Below the pieces are notes generated by a model. That model saw only the letters and a list, made by a program, of their open reading frames with translations, made no database searches and was not told the origin of the DNA. Positions 1 to 8,505 of a stretch of 37,202 nt of DNA are shown here, one piece after another (positions within the stretch are counted from its first letter, which is position 1; every line of letters begins with the position of its first letter). Made by a program: the position numbers and the translations under genes. Source of the stretch: Sphingomonas sp. (GTDB lineage: Bacteria > Pseudomonadota > Alphaproteobacteria > Sphingomonadales > Sphingomonadaceae); contig NZ_JACDDV010000018.1 in assembly GCF_013816785.1 (NCBI RefSeq), forward strand, positions 1-37,202. The letters are read 5' to 3'.

Positions 1-1803
1 GTCGAGCACCATCTCCCGATCCCACGGCATCAGCGTGCGCAAGTCGATGAGGTCGGCGCTGATCCCGTCGGCAGCGGCCTCGCATCGCGGCACCATCGCG
101 CCCCAGGTGACGACCGTAATGGCATCGCCTTCGCGTACCTTCTTCGCCCTCCCGAACGGCAGGACGAATGCATCGCCCGGCCACGGCCGTCGGGCCCAGG
201 CATCGTCGAGCATCGCGCGATGCTCGAAAAAGATCACCGGGTCGTTGCCGCGTAAGGCAGCGCGCAACAGCCCGACCGCATCCTCGGCATTCGACGGCAC
301 TGCGACCTGCCAGCCAGGATTATGGACGAATTGCACTTCGTTGGTTTGGCTGTGCCACGGGTCGCCGCACTTGAAGAAACCGCCGGGGATGCGCAGGACC
401 ATCGGTGCCGAAAAGCGGTTGGCGGTGCGCCAGCGCATCGTCCCGCAATCGTTGATCTGCTCGGTCGCCGGCTCGGCATATTTGCGGAACTGGATTTCAG
501 GCACCGGCATCAAACCTGCCAGCGCCATGCCGACCGCGCGGCCGATAATGCCCTCTTCGTTGAGCGAGGTATCGAACACCCGGTCGTGGCCGTATTTGTC
601 TTGCAGGCCGAGGGTCACCGCGTGGACCCCACCCTTGGGTCCGACATCCTCGCCAAACACCAGCACCTTCGGATTGGCCGCCAGTTCCTGATCGAGCACT
701 CGGCGGATGGCGGTGACCATGTTGATCCGCTGTCCCTCCGGCCGCGGCTCATCACTGCTGCCGTCGACGCTCAGCCCTGCCCGGCCACCAACCCTGCTCG
801 GCTCGCCCTCGAAAAAAACGTTGCTCGTCACACGATCCGGCGACGACACGCCGCGCGCCTCGGCTTCCTCACGCGCCTTCTCGACCTCGGCCCCGGCTAG
901 GGATTCGATCGAGTCCCAATCGAGGTCGCCGGCGAACATCTTGAGCTTGGGCAGGGGGTCGCGCGCCCATTCCGCCTCGATCGTCTTTTCACTCTTGTAG
1001 GTCTGTGTGTCCTGGAAGCTGTGGCCTTCCAGCCGCGGCACCGTCAGCCGAATCAGTGCCGGGCCTTTACGGCCCCGCACATGCCCAATTGCGTCGCCGA
1101 TCAGCCGCGCGGATTCGGCCGGCTCGGTCCCGTCACCGCTGAAGATGGTGAGGTTCTTAAAGCTGCCGAGGTTGGCGGCGATATCGCGCCCCGGCGTCTG
1201 GTAATCCGACGGCACCGAAATGCCGTAGCCATTGTCCTCGATGTAAAATAGCATTGGCAAGGATTGCGTTGTCGCAATTGTTAGCGCTGCCCAAAATCCA
1301 CCCGTCGCGCAGCTGGCGTCACCGCCCAGCACCACACTGATCGCGCCGTTCGCTGGCTCGCCGAGCACGCGCTCCTTGTATATAATTGCCTGCGCCCAGC
1401 CTGCCGCCGGCGTATATTGCGCGCCGACCCCGCCGCACATCGGCAAGGCGTGACAGCCGCCCGGATTGGGGTAGTTGAACACCACGCCGATGTCGCGGCC
1501 GTCCGAATAGCCGCCTTCGCGGCCCATGCCCGACCCCAGCGCATCGGCCAGCGGCACGCCGAGCGCGAGCAGCATTGGCCGCGAACGATAATAGCCGCAC
1601 GCCGCGTCGCCATCGCGAAGCTGCAGGCCGAGAATAACCTGCGCCAGATCATGCCCGCGCGCCGAGAACTGATAGAGAATCTTTTTTTCGGGAACGAGCC
1701 TGGTCTCTTCGAGCGCGTCGAGTGCCCGGCTTGTGGTCACCAACCGCGCCACTTCCGCCCAGTCGAGGCCCGCCGCGGTCGCCCTAAAATGGGCGTCAGC
1801 CAT
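1..1803 (-). CDS. Fused alpha/beta E1 component of a TPP-dependent 2-oxoacid dehydrogenase (3' end outside window)
   Basis: The reading frame starts at ATG 1803-1801 and stays open to the left edge, giving 601 codons with the C-terminus missing. The N-terminal half is E1-alpha-like, with a TPP/Mg motif (GGDAS followed about 25 residues later by EDNGYGIS). The second half is E1-beta-like, with FGEDVGPKGGV, NEEGIIGRAVGMAL, DAITVVTWGAMV and LIDLRTLMPWD. Fused E1 proteins of this kind decarboxylate branched-chain or aryl 2-oxoacids and pass the acyl group to an E2 lipoyl protein. No E2 or E3 is visible here. The start overlaps the stop of the aminotransferase by 8 bp, which suggests translational coupling. 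I infer from the paa context that phenylpyruvate could be a substrate. A general 2-oxoisovalerate role is the main alternative. Confidence 0.88.
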   Translation of the reverse strand, partial: MADAHFRATAAGLDWAEVARLVTTSRALDALEETRLVPEKKILYQFSARGHDLAQVILGLQLRDGDAACGYYRSRPMLLALGVPLADALGSGMGREGGYSDGRDIGVVFNYPNPGGCHALPMCGGVGAQYTPAAGWAQAIIYKERVLGEPANGAISVVLGGDASCATGGFWAALTIATTQSLPMLFYIEDNGYGISVPSDYQTPGRDIAANLGSFKNLTIFSGDGTEPAESARLIGDAIGHVRGRKGPALIRLTVPRLEGHSFQDTQTYKSEKTIEAEWARDPLPKLKMFAGDLDWDSIESLAGAEVEKAREEAEARGVSSPDRVTSNVFFEGEPSRVGGRAGLSVDGSSDEPRPEGQRINMVTAIRRVLDQELAANPKVLVFGEDVGPKGGVHAVTLGLQDKYGHDRVFDTSLNEEGIIGRAVGMALAGLMPVPEIQFRKYAEPATEQINDCGTMRWRTANRFSAPMVLRIPGGFFKCGDPWHSQTNEVQFVHNPGWQVAVPSNAEDAVGLLRAALRGNDPVIFFEHRAMLDDAWARRPWPGDAFVLPFGRAKKVREGDAITVVTWGAMVPRCEAAADGISADLIDLRTLMPWDREMVLD

Positions 1804-3010
1804 TCATCGCCCCGACCACGGCGGCGACAAAACGATCGATTGCATCGTCGGCCATGCCGACGACGTTGAACCGGCCGCTGTCCGCCATGTAGATCGCGTG
1901 CGTGTCGCGCAGCTGCCGCACTTGGTGGGCATCGAACGGCAGCATCGAGAACATGCCGAATTGACCGCCGATGTAGGCCAGCCGCGGGTCGGCCGCCGCG
2001 ATCCGCGCGCGGATATTGTTGATCCGCGCCCGCATCCCGGCCAGTTCGACCTGCCAGTCTGCGGTCAGCGCTTGGTCGTCGAGCACGGTCCGCACCGCCG
2101 CCGCGCCATGGTCGGGCGGCATCGACCACATTTCGCGCGCAATCTGCGCGACATGGTCCATCGCCCGGCCCGATGTCGCGGCATCGGCCGACTTGATCCA
2201 CAGTGATCCGACGCGGTCGCGATAGACGCCGAAATTCTTGTCGCAGCTCTGCGCGACGATCACCTCGTCACAGACTTCGAGCAATGCGTGCAGCCCGGCC
2301 GCATCCTCGCCCAATCCGCACGCCAGCCCTTGGTAGGCGATGTCGACCAGCGGCAGCAGCCCGCGATGCGCGACCGTGCGAACGACATCCGCCCATTGGT
2401 CTTGGCTGAGGTCGGCGCCGGTGGGGTTGTGGCAGCATCCGTGGAGCAACACGACATCACCAGCCCGCGCGCCATCGAGCATCGACATCATCTCGTCGAA
2501 GCGGATGGCCTGCGCGTCGCGGTCGTAGTAGCCGTAGCGAACAATCTCCAAGCCGGCGGCGTTGATCACCGGCGCATGGTTGGGCCAGGTTGGCGTCCCA
2601 ACCAGCACCCGCGCTGTGGGGTTGGCGGCGGCGACCAACTTGAAGCCGAGCGCTAGCGCCCCGCAGCCGCCCGGCGTCTGCAATCCGAGCAACCGCTCGT
2701 CGCCGGCGTGGCGCCCCAGCACGAACGGCCGCAGCAATTCGGTGAACCGCCGGTCGCCCATGCTGCCAAGATAGCTTTTGCTGTTTTGGTGCTGCCACAG
2801 GATCTGCTCGGCGGCTTTGATGCAGCGGAAGATCGGCGTGCCCCCCGCCCCGTCACGATAGACGCCGACGCCGACGTCGATCTTATCGTTGCGTGGGTCG
2901 GCCTCGGCCAGCGCAATCAGCGCGAGCAGCGAGTCGCTCTTGATCGGGTCAAGGGCCTCAAGCAATTGGGCGCTCGCGCGCATTCCCGTCGTCGTCGGCT
3001 GGTCCAGCAT
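1796..3010 (-). CDS. Aspartate/aromatic amino acid aminotransferase (class I, TyrB/AspC type)
   Basis: 404-residue PLP enzyme of the aspartate/tyrosine aminotransferase family. The fold markers appear in order: DKIDVGVGVYRD near the N-terminus, GTPTWPNH (Trp stacking on PLP), HGCCHNPTGAD (Asn), DIAYQG (Asp/Tyr), and SCDKNFGVYRDRVG with the Schiff-base lysine. The usual start of the family aligns near residue 10, so ATG 2983 is a possible alternative start. The gene lies 77 bp after paaE and overlaps the downstream E1 gene by 8 bp. Transamination of phenylalanine or tyrosine to the arylpyruvate is the reading the neighbours favour. Aspartate transamination cannot be excluded from sequence alone. 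Confidence 0.9.
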   Translation of the reverse strand: MLDQPTTTGMRASAQLLEALDPIKSDSLLALIALAEADPRNDKIDVGVGVYRDGAGGTPIFRCIKAAEQILWQHQNSKSYLGSMGDRRFTELLRPFVLGRHAGDERLLGLQTPGGCGALALGFKLVAAANPTARVLVGTPTWPNHAPVINAAGLEIVRYGYYDRDAQAIRFDEMMSMLDGARAGDVVLLHGCCHNPTGADLSQDQWADVVRTVAHRGLLPLVDIAYQGLACGLGEDAAGLHALLEVCDEVIVAQSCDKNFGVYRDRVGSLWIKSADAATSGRAMDHVAQIAREMWSMPPDHGAAAVRTVLDDQALTADWQVELAGMRARINNIRARIAAADPRLAYIGGQFGMFSMLPFDAHQVRQLRDTHAIYMADSGRFNVVGMADDAIDRFVAAVVGAMNG

Positions 3011-3087
3011 GACGAGCGGCCTAGCCGATTCGTTGCGCCCGCGTAAAGCGTGCCCCTACCGGCTGGTGGTGCGGAGGATAAACGCCA

Positions 3088-4161
3088 TCACGCGTCGTAA
3101 TCGACCGCCACGCCCTCGCCGCACGGGACCGATTGGCAGGTCAGGATATAACCGGCCGCTACTTCTTCATCGGAGAGGCCGTAATGAACCGCCATATCGA
3201 CCTTGCCGCGCAATACCTTGGCTCGGCACGTCGCACACACTCCGGCCTTGCAGGCGAACGGCGCGGGCAGTCCGGCGTCGCGCGCGCTGTCCAGGATGTT
3301 CCGTCCATCGAACTGAACCTTGCGGGTCCGCCCGTCGAGCGTGACGCTGATCGACAGGCCGGCCGCTTCCTGCTGCAATACCGCCTGTCGCGCCGCCGCG
3401 GCCGCCGACGGTTTTCCGGCGATGAACCGCTCGATATGAATGCGGTCGTGCGCCACGTATCGGTCGGTCAACGCGGCCTCGGCCGCGTCCATCATCGGGC
3501 CTGGCCCACAGATGAACCAGGCGTCGACCTTGTCGGGCTCATCGACCAGCGCGCCGATCGCCGCGTCGCAGGTTGCGCGGTCGAGCATGCCGTTGAACAG
3601 GTCGACCTCGCCTTCCTCGTCGCTGAGGAAATGATAGAGTTCGAACCGCCCCATGTAGCGGTCCTTGAGCGCCGCCAGTGCTTCGAGAAAAATCACCGAA
3701 TTGGATTCGCGATTGCCGTAAAACAGCGTGAAGCGCGATCCGGGCTCGCAGCTCAGGGAGGTGCGGATCAGCGAAATCACCGGCGTGATCCCCGATCCGC
3801 CCGCGAACGCCACATAACGCCGCTTTGACGCGGGATCGAATGCCGTGGTGAACGATCCGTGCGGCGGCATCACATCGATCGTGTCGCCTGGCTTCAGCGC
3901 GTCCCCGACCCAGTTTGAAAAAACGCCGCCGGCGACCCGCTTGACGGTCACCAGCCACTGACCATCGTCGGGTGCGACGCACAGCGAGTAATTGCGCCTG
4001 ACTTCCTCGCCGCCGATGTCGGTGCGCAGGGTCAAATGCTGCCCGGCGCGAAAACGGAACGCATCGCGCAATTCGGCGGGCATCTCAAAGCGGATCGAAT
4101 TCGCCTCGTCGGTCTCGGCGACGATTTCCGCTACCTTGAGCGGGTAGAAATGTTCGGCCAT
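3088..4161 (-). CDS. paaE: Phenylacetyl-CoA 1,2-epoxidase reductase subunit PaaE
   Basis: 357-residue flavin/iron-sulfur reductase that passes electrons from NAD(P)H to the diiron PaaA subunit. It has an N-terminal FAD-binding barrel (RRNYSLC), a nucleotide-binding domain (GGSGITPVISLI, then CGPGPMMDAAE), and a C-terminal plant-type 2Fe-2S ferredoxin domain with CKAGVCATC and a later Cys in LTCQSVP. Length and domain order match PaaE. The ATG overlaps the paaC stop as TAATG, leaving no room for paaD, which in many paa operons lies between paaC and paaE. Confidence 0.94.
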   Translation of the reverse strand: MAEHFYPLKVAEIVAETDEANSIRFEMPAELRDAFRFRAGQHLTLRTDIGGEEVRRNYSLCVAPDDGQWLVTVKRVAGGVFSNWVGDALKPGDTIDVMPPHGSFTTAFDPASKRRYVAFAGGSGITPVISLIRTSLSCEPGSRFTLFYGNRESNSVIFLEALAALKDRYMGRFELYHFLSDEEGEVDLFNGMLDRATCDAAIGALVDEPDKVDAWFICGPGPMMDAAEAALTDRYVAHDRIHIERFIAGKPSAAAAARQAVLQQEAAGLSISVTLDGRTRKVQFDGRNILDSARDAGLPAPFACKAGVCATCRAKVLRGKVDMAVHYGLSDEEVAAGYILTCQSVPCGEGVAVDYDA

Positions 4162-4985
4162 TACCAGGTCGAGTCGGGATAGGTTCGCGGCAGAAACTGC
4201 ATCACCGCCAGCAGATGGCCGAGATGCTCGCTGTGATGTCCGCGTCGCCCGCCGAGGATCGGCCGCTGGTCGGGCGGAGGATCGAGCTTCGCTTCGCTCA
4301 GGACCCGCACAACCTCCGCGCGATATTCCTCCTCGAATGACCGGGGATCGACCGCGACGCCGCGCGTGATCAGTTCTTCGAGCTTCTCGTCGACCTCAAA
4401 CAGTTCGGGCACGAAGCGCCAGCACCAGTCGAGTCCTTCGGCCATCCGCCGCGCGCTCTCCTCGGTTCCGTCGCCCAGCCTGATCACCCAGTCGGCGGCC
4501 AGTTCGCGATGATATGCGACCTCCTTGACCGCCTTGGCGGCAATCCCCGCGATTCCCGGCTGGCTGGACCCGGTTAGCCGGGTCAGCAGCATGTGCTGCC
4601 AGGTCGAATAGAGGAATTGCCGCGCCATTGTCCGCGCGAAATCGCCGTTGGGCTGCTCGACCAGCCAGCAATTCTTGTAATCGAGCACATCGCGGTGAAA
4701 CGCGAGTTCGTCCACATCCCCGGCGAGCGACAGAAAATGCGTCGCCTGCCCGATCAGGTCGAGCCCGATGTTCGCCAAGCTGAGATCGACTTCGAGCGCC
4801 GGCGCATGCCCGCACCATTCGCTGAGGCGCTGCCCCAGTATCAGCGCATCATCGCCCAAACGACATGCGTAATCGGCTAGCGCAGCGTCATGCTCGTCGA
4901 TTGTCGGCGCATCGAACGCCCCGCCGTCGGGCGCCGTGCCGGCGTGACGTACCTGGTCTTTTTCAATCACTGGCAGCGAAGGCAT
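4161..4985 (-). CDS. paaC: Phenylacetyl-CoA 1,2-epoxidase structural subunit PaaC
   Basis: 274-residue ferritin-like, catalytically silent partner of PaaA in the epoxidase. Family landmarks are LGDDALILGQRLSEW, LSLANIGLDLIGQA, GDVDELAFHRD, the helix ending in VAYHRELAADWVIRLGDGT, and the C-terminal PRTYPDSTW. An upstream in-frame ATG at 5111 exists, but it would overlap most of the DUF3291 gene and adds residues unlike PaaC. The start chosen, ATG 4985-4983, overlaps the DUF3291 stop as TGATG and gives the normal length. Confidence 0.93.
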   Translation of the reverse strand: MPSLPVIEKDQVRHAGTAPDGGAFDAPTIDEHDAALADYACRLGDDALILGQRLSEWCGHAPALEVDLSLANIGLDLIGQATHFLSLAGDVDELAFHRDVLDYKNCWLVEQPNGDFARTMARQFLYSTWQHMLLTRLTGSSQPGIAGIAAKAVKEVAYHRELAADWVIRLGDGTEESARRMAEGLDWCWRFVPELFEVDEKLEELITRGVAVDPRSFEEEYRAEVVRVLSEAKLDPPPDQRPILGGRRGHHSEHLGHLLAVMQFLPRTYPDSTW

Positions 4986-5491
4986 CAGGCGCGACCAACG
5001 CACCATGGATCGGGTTGCATATCGACCGGTGGCCCGGCGCGGTCCGGCGGCGCGAACCGGGCCTTGAAAGTGAAGGCGTGAAGGCTCGGACCGAATCGGT
5101 CGAGCTGCCATAGCCGTGACAGGCCATCATTGATCGTCGGGATCGCCCCGGTCGGCACCCACCACAGCGCCTGATAAGCACCCTCTGAGACATTAAAATA
5201 TTCGCGCCGCCGGGCCATCTCCGGCGTATGGCCGCTGCGGTAGACATAGGCGAACAACGCATCCGAGTCCGTCCAAACCGACAGTTTGATAATGAACAAC
5301 GGATCGGGGCTGACCTCGATCTCCGTCGCATTGCCGCCTTCAGCCTGCAACCGCCAGATGAAGCCGGGGCTTTGATCGGCAAGCGCGTTGATCCGGTCGA
5401 GCGCGTCGAAGAACGGCTGGACCGCGGCGTCGCCCCTGGGCGCGACAAGCCGCCCGACATTGATCTGCGCTAGCTGCCAGTCGCTCGTCAT
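4985..5491 (-). CDS. DUF3291 family protein inside the paa epoxidase operon
   Basis: 168-residue protein with the DUF3291 pattern: LAQINVGRLVAPRGD at the start, DALDRINALADQSPGFIWRL, then LSVWTDSDALFAYVYRSGH and a Trp-rich segment near ALWWVP. The fold expected for the family is a ferredoxin-like dimeric alpha/beta barrel, as in small monooxygenases and heme-degrading proteins. The biochemical role is not known to me. It is coupled at both ends: ATGA with paaB upstream and TGATG with paaC downstream. It is therefore a true operon member, made in step with the epoxidase, and sits where I would expect paaB to be followed directly by paaC. Confidence 0.85.
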   Translation of the reverse strand: MTSDWQLAQINVGRLVAPRGDAAVQPFFDALDRINALADQSPGFIWRLQAEGGNATEIEVSPDPLFIIKLSVWTDSDALFAYVYRSGHTPEMARRREYFNVSEGAYQALWWVPTGAIPTINDGLSRLWQLDRFGPSLHAFTFKARFAPPDRAGPPVDMQPDPWCVGRA

Positions 5492-5769
5492 ATATGCTTC
5501 ACCTCGTTGGGGATGTCATAGAAGGTCGGGTGTCGATAGACCTTGTCTTCGGCCGGCTCGAACAGCGGTCCGCTGTCGGCGGGATCGCTCGCGGTGATCG
5601 ACGCCGACGGCACCACCCACAGGCTCACCCCTTCCTGCCGGCGCGTATAAGTGTCGCGAGCGTGGCGGAGCGCGAGTTCCGAATCAGGCGCATGAACGCT
5701 GCCGACGTGGCGATGATTGAGCCCGCCCTTCGAGCGGACGAACACTTCCCACAGCGGCCAGTCGCTCAC
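5488..5769 (-). CDS. paaB: Phenylacetyl-CoA 1,2-epoxidase subunit PaaB
   Basis: 93-residue PaaB, the small bridging subunit of the epoxidase. The start is GTG 5769-5767, overlapping the paaA stop as GTGA, and gives [17 protein letters not shown], which matches the conserved PaaB N-terminus. Conserved downstream patterns are [34 protein letters not shown] and [14 protein letters not shown] longer ATG-initiated version from 5841 would run through the paaA coding region and adds low-complexity Gly/Arg residues, so it was rejected. Confidence 0.93.
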   Translation of the reverse strand: MSDWPLWEVFVRSKGGLNHRHVGSVHAPDSELALRHARDTYTRRQEGVSLWVVPSASITASDPADSGPLFEPAEDKVYRHPTFYDIPNEVKHI

Positions 5770-6749
5770 GCCGCGGCCCTGGCCAGCCTCTTGGCCTCGT
5801 AAGCCGCCGCCGCGTCGCGCACCCAGGCACCCTCGTCCCACGCCTTACGTCGAGCTTCCATTCGCTCCTTGGCGACTGGCCCTTCGCCGCGCACCACCGC
5901 GTAAAATTCTTCCCAGTCGACTTCGCCGAAATCATAACCGCCCTTCGCCTCGTTCCACACGAGGTGGGCGTCGGGAACGGTCAGGCCAAGAAAATCCGCC
6001 TGCGGCACGGTAATGTCGACGAATTTCTGTCGCAGCTCGTCATTGGTCTCGCGCTTGATCCGCCAACGCATCGAGCGTTCGCTGTTGGGGCTATTGTCGT
6101 CGGGCGGCCCGAACATCATCAGGCTTGGCCACCACCAGCGGTTGAGCGCATCCTGCGCCATCCGCTTCTGCTCGGCAGTGCCATTGGCCAGCGCGATCAT
6201 GATCTCATAGCCCTGGCGCTGGTGAAAACTCTCCTCCTTGCACACGCGGACCATCGCACGGGCGTAGGGACCGTAGGAGGCGCGCTGCAGCGGCACCTGG
6301 TTCATGATCGCGGCGCCGTCGACCAGCCAGCCGATCGCTCCCATGTCGGCCCAGGTCAGCGTCGGATAGTTGAAGATGGTGGAATATTTGGCTCTGCCCG
6401 AATGGAGCGCATCGATCATCTGCTCGCGACTGGTCCCCAGCGTTTCCGCCGCGCAATAGAGGTAGAGCCCGTGCCCCGCTTCGTCCTGCACCTTGGCGAG
6501 CAGGATCGCCTTCCTCCGCAGCGACGGCGCACGCGTGATCCAATTGCCCTCGGGCAGCATGCCGACGATTTCGCTATGCGCATGCTGCGAAATCTGCCGC
6601 ACCAGCGTTTTGCGATAGGCCTCAGGCATCCAGTCCTTGGGCTCAATGAATTCGTCCGCGGCGACCCGCGCCTCGAACGCCGCGACCAGCGCGGGATCTT
6701 CGGAGCTATCGATTGAGGCAACATTCTTGCCGAGTTCAGTAGTGTACAT
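5766..6749 (-). CDS. paaA: Phenylacetyl-CoA 1,2-epoxidase catalytic subunit PaaA
   Basis: 327-residue diiron subunit that epoxidises the ring of phenylacetyl-CoA. The ferritin-like core shows [20 protein letters not shown], the ligand helix [17 protein letters not shown], and the second ligand helix [13 protein letters not shown]. The [12 protein letters not shown] loop and the C-terminal [19 protein letters not shown] are also typical. ATG 6749 was chosen because the family begins near MYTTEL, whereas the open frame extends 80 codons further upstream into non-homologous sequence. It is the first gene of the minus-strand operon and diverges from the hydroxylase gene at 6888. Confidence 0.95.
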   Translation of the reverse strand: MYTTELGKNVASIDSSEDPALVAAFEARVAADEFIEPKDWMPEAYRKTLVRQISQHAHSEIVGMLPEGNWITRAPSLRRKAILLAKVQDEAGHGLYLYCAAETLGTSREQMIDALHSGRAKYSTIFNYPTLTWADMGAIGWLVDGAAIMNQVPLQRASYGPYARAMVRVCKEESFHQRQGYEIMIALANGTAEQKRMAQDALNRWWWPSLMMFGPPDDNSPNSERSMRWRIKRETNDELRQKFVDITVPQADFLGLTVPDAHLVWNEAKGGYDFGEVDWEEFYAVVRGEGPVAKERMEARRKAWDEGAWVRDAAAAYEAKRLARAAA

Positions 6750-6887
6750 AAGGATGATGTAGCGCGTCCTGCGGCCCGCTTCAAATCCCTCGATATTCCA
6801 CGGCGACTGCGGTTGCAGACCCATAGGAGGCGACCTACTAGAACCTGCCAAGCAAGAATTTTGACGTTTCGTAAGGAATAATGGGCC

Positions 6888-7829
6888 ATGCGCCTCAGCA
6901 AGCCGCTGCTGCAGCTCCCAATCCGCTTCAGCGCCGACAAGCTGGCGGCGGAGGTTCGGGCCTTGCCGCGGTCTGCCTGGATGCCGCATCCCACGGGCTT
7001 TGCAGGCAATGAGGCGGTGCCGCTGGTTTCACCCCAAGGCGAAATGACGGACGCGTTCGAAGGTCCAATGCGACCGACCGAACATCTCGAACAATGTCCC
7101 TACATCATGTCCTTGATGGCCGAATTAAACTGCGTGTGGGGGCGTAGCCGGCTGATGGCGCTCGCCGCCGGTGCGGAGGTGCCCGAACATATCGACATTC
7201 ATTATTATTGGCGAACCCACGTCCGGATCCACATTCCGGTGATCACCAATCCCGGCGTGCTGTTCACCTGTAATGGGGAGACGGTGCACATGGAGGCTGG
7301 CGAATGTTGGGCGTTCGACTCTTTCGCGCTGCACAATGTGCAAAACCAGGGAAGCGAGCGCCGCGTACACCTTGTCCTCGATACGGTCGGCGGGGAAAGA
7401 CTTTGGGATCTGCTAGAAGCGGCCTCGGCCGGAACCCCACCAGACCCTGGTACAGGGAACGATGCCTCAAGCGAGGCGACCAGCGATCCGCTTACGTTCG
7501 AACAGATTAATCGACCCAAGGTCATGTCGCCGTGGGAGATTGAGCGACACCTAATTTATATCTTGGACCATGCCCCGGTTGACGCACGGAGCGGGCCGGT
7601 CGCGAAGCGGCTCGACCGGTTCATCTCTGCATGGCGCGCCGCCTGGGCGCGCTTCGGCGAATCGGATGAGGGCCTGCCGACCTATCGTGCATTGATCGAG
7701 GATATGCGCGGCGAGCTCAAATCCTTGAACGCAGGCAATATTCGGCTGAGCAACAATCAGGGCCTGGATTTCACGATAGACGCGCTAGTTTTGTGGAACG
7801 CCGTGTCGCCCGTCCCGACGCGACACTGA
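6888..7829 (+). CDS. Aspartyl/asparaginyl beta-hydroxylase family protein with C-terminal extension
   Basis: 313 residues. The first 170 or so form an Fe(II)/2-oxoglutarate dioxygenase domain of the Asp/Asn hydroxylase family. The metal site is visible as HID within [12 protein letters not shown] and the distal His in [10 protein letters not shown], and a basic 2-oxoglutarate-binding residue is expected in [10 protein letters not shown]. The [14 protein letters not shown] strand and the PGE-like turn ([10 protein letters not shown]) are family hallmarks. About 140 residues follow that I do not recognise, rich in charged helices. The gene opens a same-strand run with a sulfotransferase and a second hydroxylase. 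The substrate is unknown. There is no obvious signal peptide, so it is probably cytoplasmic. Confidence 0.85.
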   Translation: MRLSKPLLQLPIRFSADKLAAEVRALPRSAWMPHPTGFAGNEAVPLVSPQGEMTDAFEGPMRPTEHLEQCPYIMSLMAELNCVWGRSRLMALAAGAEVPEHIDIHYYWRTHVRIHIPVITNPGVLFTCNGETVHMEAGECWAFDSFALHNVQNQGSERRVHLVLDTVGGERLWDLLEAASAGTPPDPGTGNDASSEATSDPLTFEQINRPKVMSPWEIERHLIYILDHAPVDARSGPVAKRLDRFISAWRAAWARFGESDEGLPTYRALIEDMRGELKSLNAGNIRLSNNQGLDFTIDALVLWNAVSPVPTRH

Positions 7830-7875
7830 CCGCCAGCATGTCCTACAAGTCGATTGAATTGACGGCGCAAGGCCG

Positions 7876-8496
7876 ATGATTATTTCTTCCCTGCACAAAT
7901 TTATCTTCGTCGCAGTCCCCAAGACCGGGACTCACTCCGTGCGTCAGGCACTTAGGAAGCATTTGGGGGCGCAGGACCTGGAGCAGGTCGGCCTGTTCCT
8001 CAAAAAGCATTTCCCGATTCCAGAGCTTGCCAAATTGCAGCATGGCCACCTCAGCCTAAAGCAGATCCGGCCCTATCTGAGGCAGGAGGAATGGGAGACT
8101 TTTTTCAAATTCGCCTTCGTTCGAAACCCGTTCGACCGCTTCGTTTCCTACTGTGCCTTCATGACCCGGGACAGCGGCCAGTTCGACCGCGATCCGCAGG
8201 CCGTGATGCGCGATATTCTGGAGAAGCCGCCGCTGCATCACATTCTATTCCAGCCGCAGCACTTGCTGGTGACGGATACCGAGGGCGAGCTGTTGACCGA
8301 TCATGTCGGCAGGGTCGAGGAGATGCAGCGCTCTTACGATGAGATTTGCGATCGGATCGGCATCCCGACAGCGCCCCTCGAAAAGATCAACTCGTCGCAG
8401 CGCAGGAACTATCGGGAATATTACGACCAGCCGTTGATCGACAAGGTCGCCAACCTCTATAGCCGCGACCTGGAATTGTTCGATTACCGCTTCTGA
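7876..8496 (+). CDS. Sulfotransferase family protein
   Basis: 206-residue PAPS-dependent sulfotransferase fold. The 5'-phosphosulfate loop is seen near the N-terminus as FVAVPKTGTHSVRQAL, and the 3'-phosphate-binding segment as FAFVRNPFDRFVSYCAF around residues 80-96. The C-terminal YSRDLELFDYRF resembles Sulfotransfer_2-type carbohydrate or membrane-lipid sulfotransferases. It sits 46 bp after the first hydroxylase and 9 bp before the second, so the three genes are probably co-transcribed. The acceptor cannot be read from sequence. Confidence 0.85.
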   Translation: MIISSLHKFIFVAVPKTGTHSVRQALRKHLGAQDLEQVGLFLKKHFPIPELAKLQHGHLSLKQIRPYLRQEEWETFFKFAFVRNPFDRFVSYCAFMTRDSGQFDRDPQAVMRDILEKPPLHHILFQPQHLLVTDTEGELLTDHVGRVEEMQRSYDEICDRIGIPTAPLEKINSSQRRNYREYYDQPLIDKVANLYSRDLELFDYRF

Positions 8497-8505
8497 AGAT
8501 CAAGG

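Noticed and set aside
4986-5111. Upstream start of paaC at 5111
   Set aside because: It overlaps the DUF3291 gene, adds 42 residues unlike PaaC, and the TGATG junction at 4985 explains the start.
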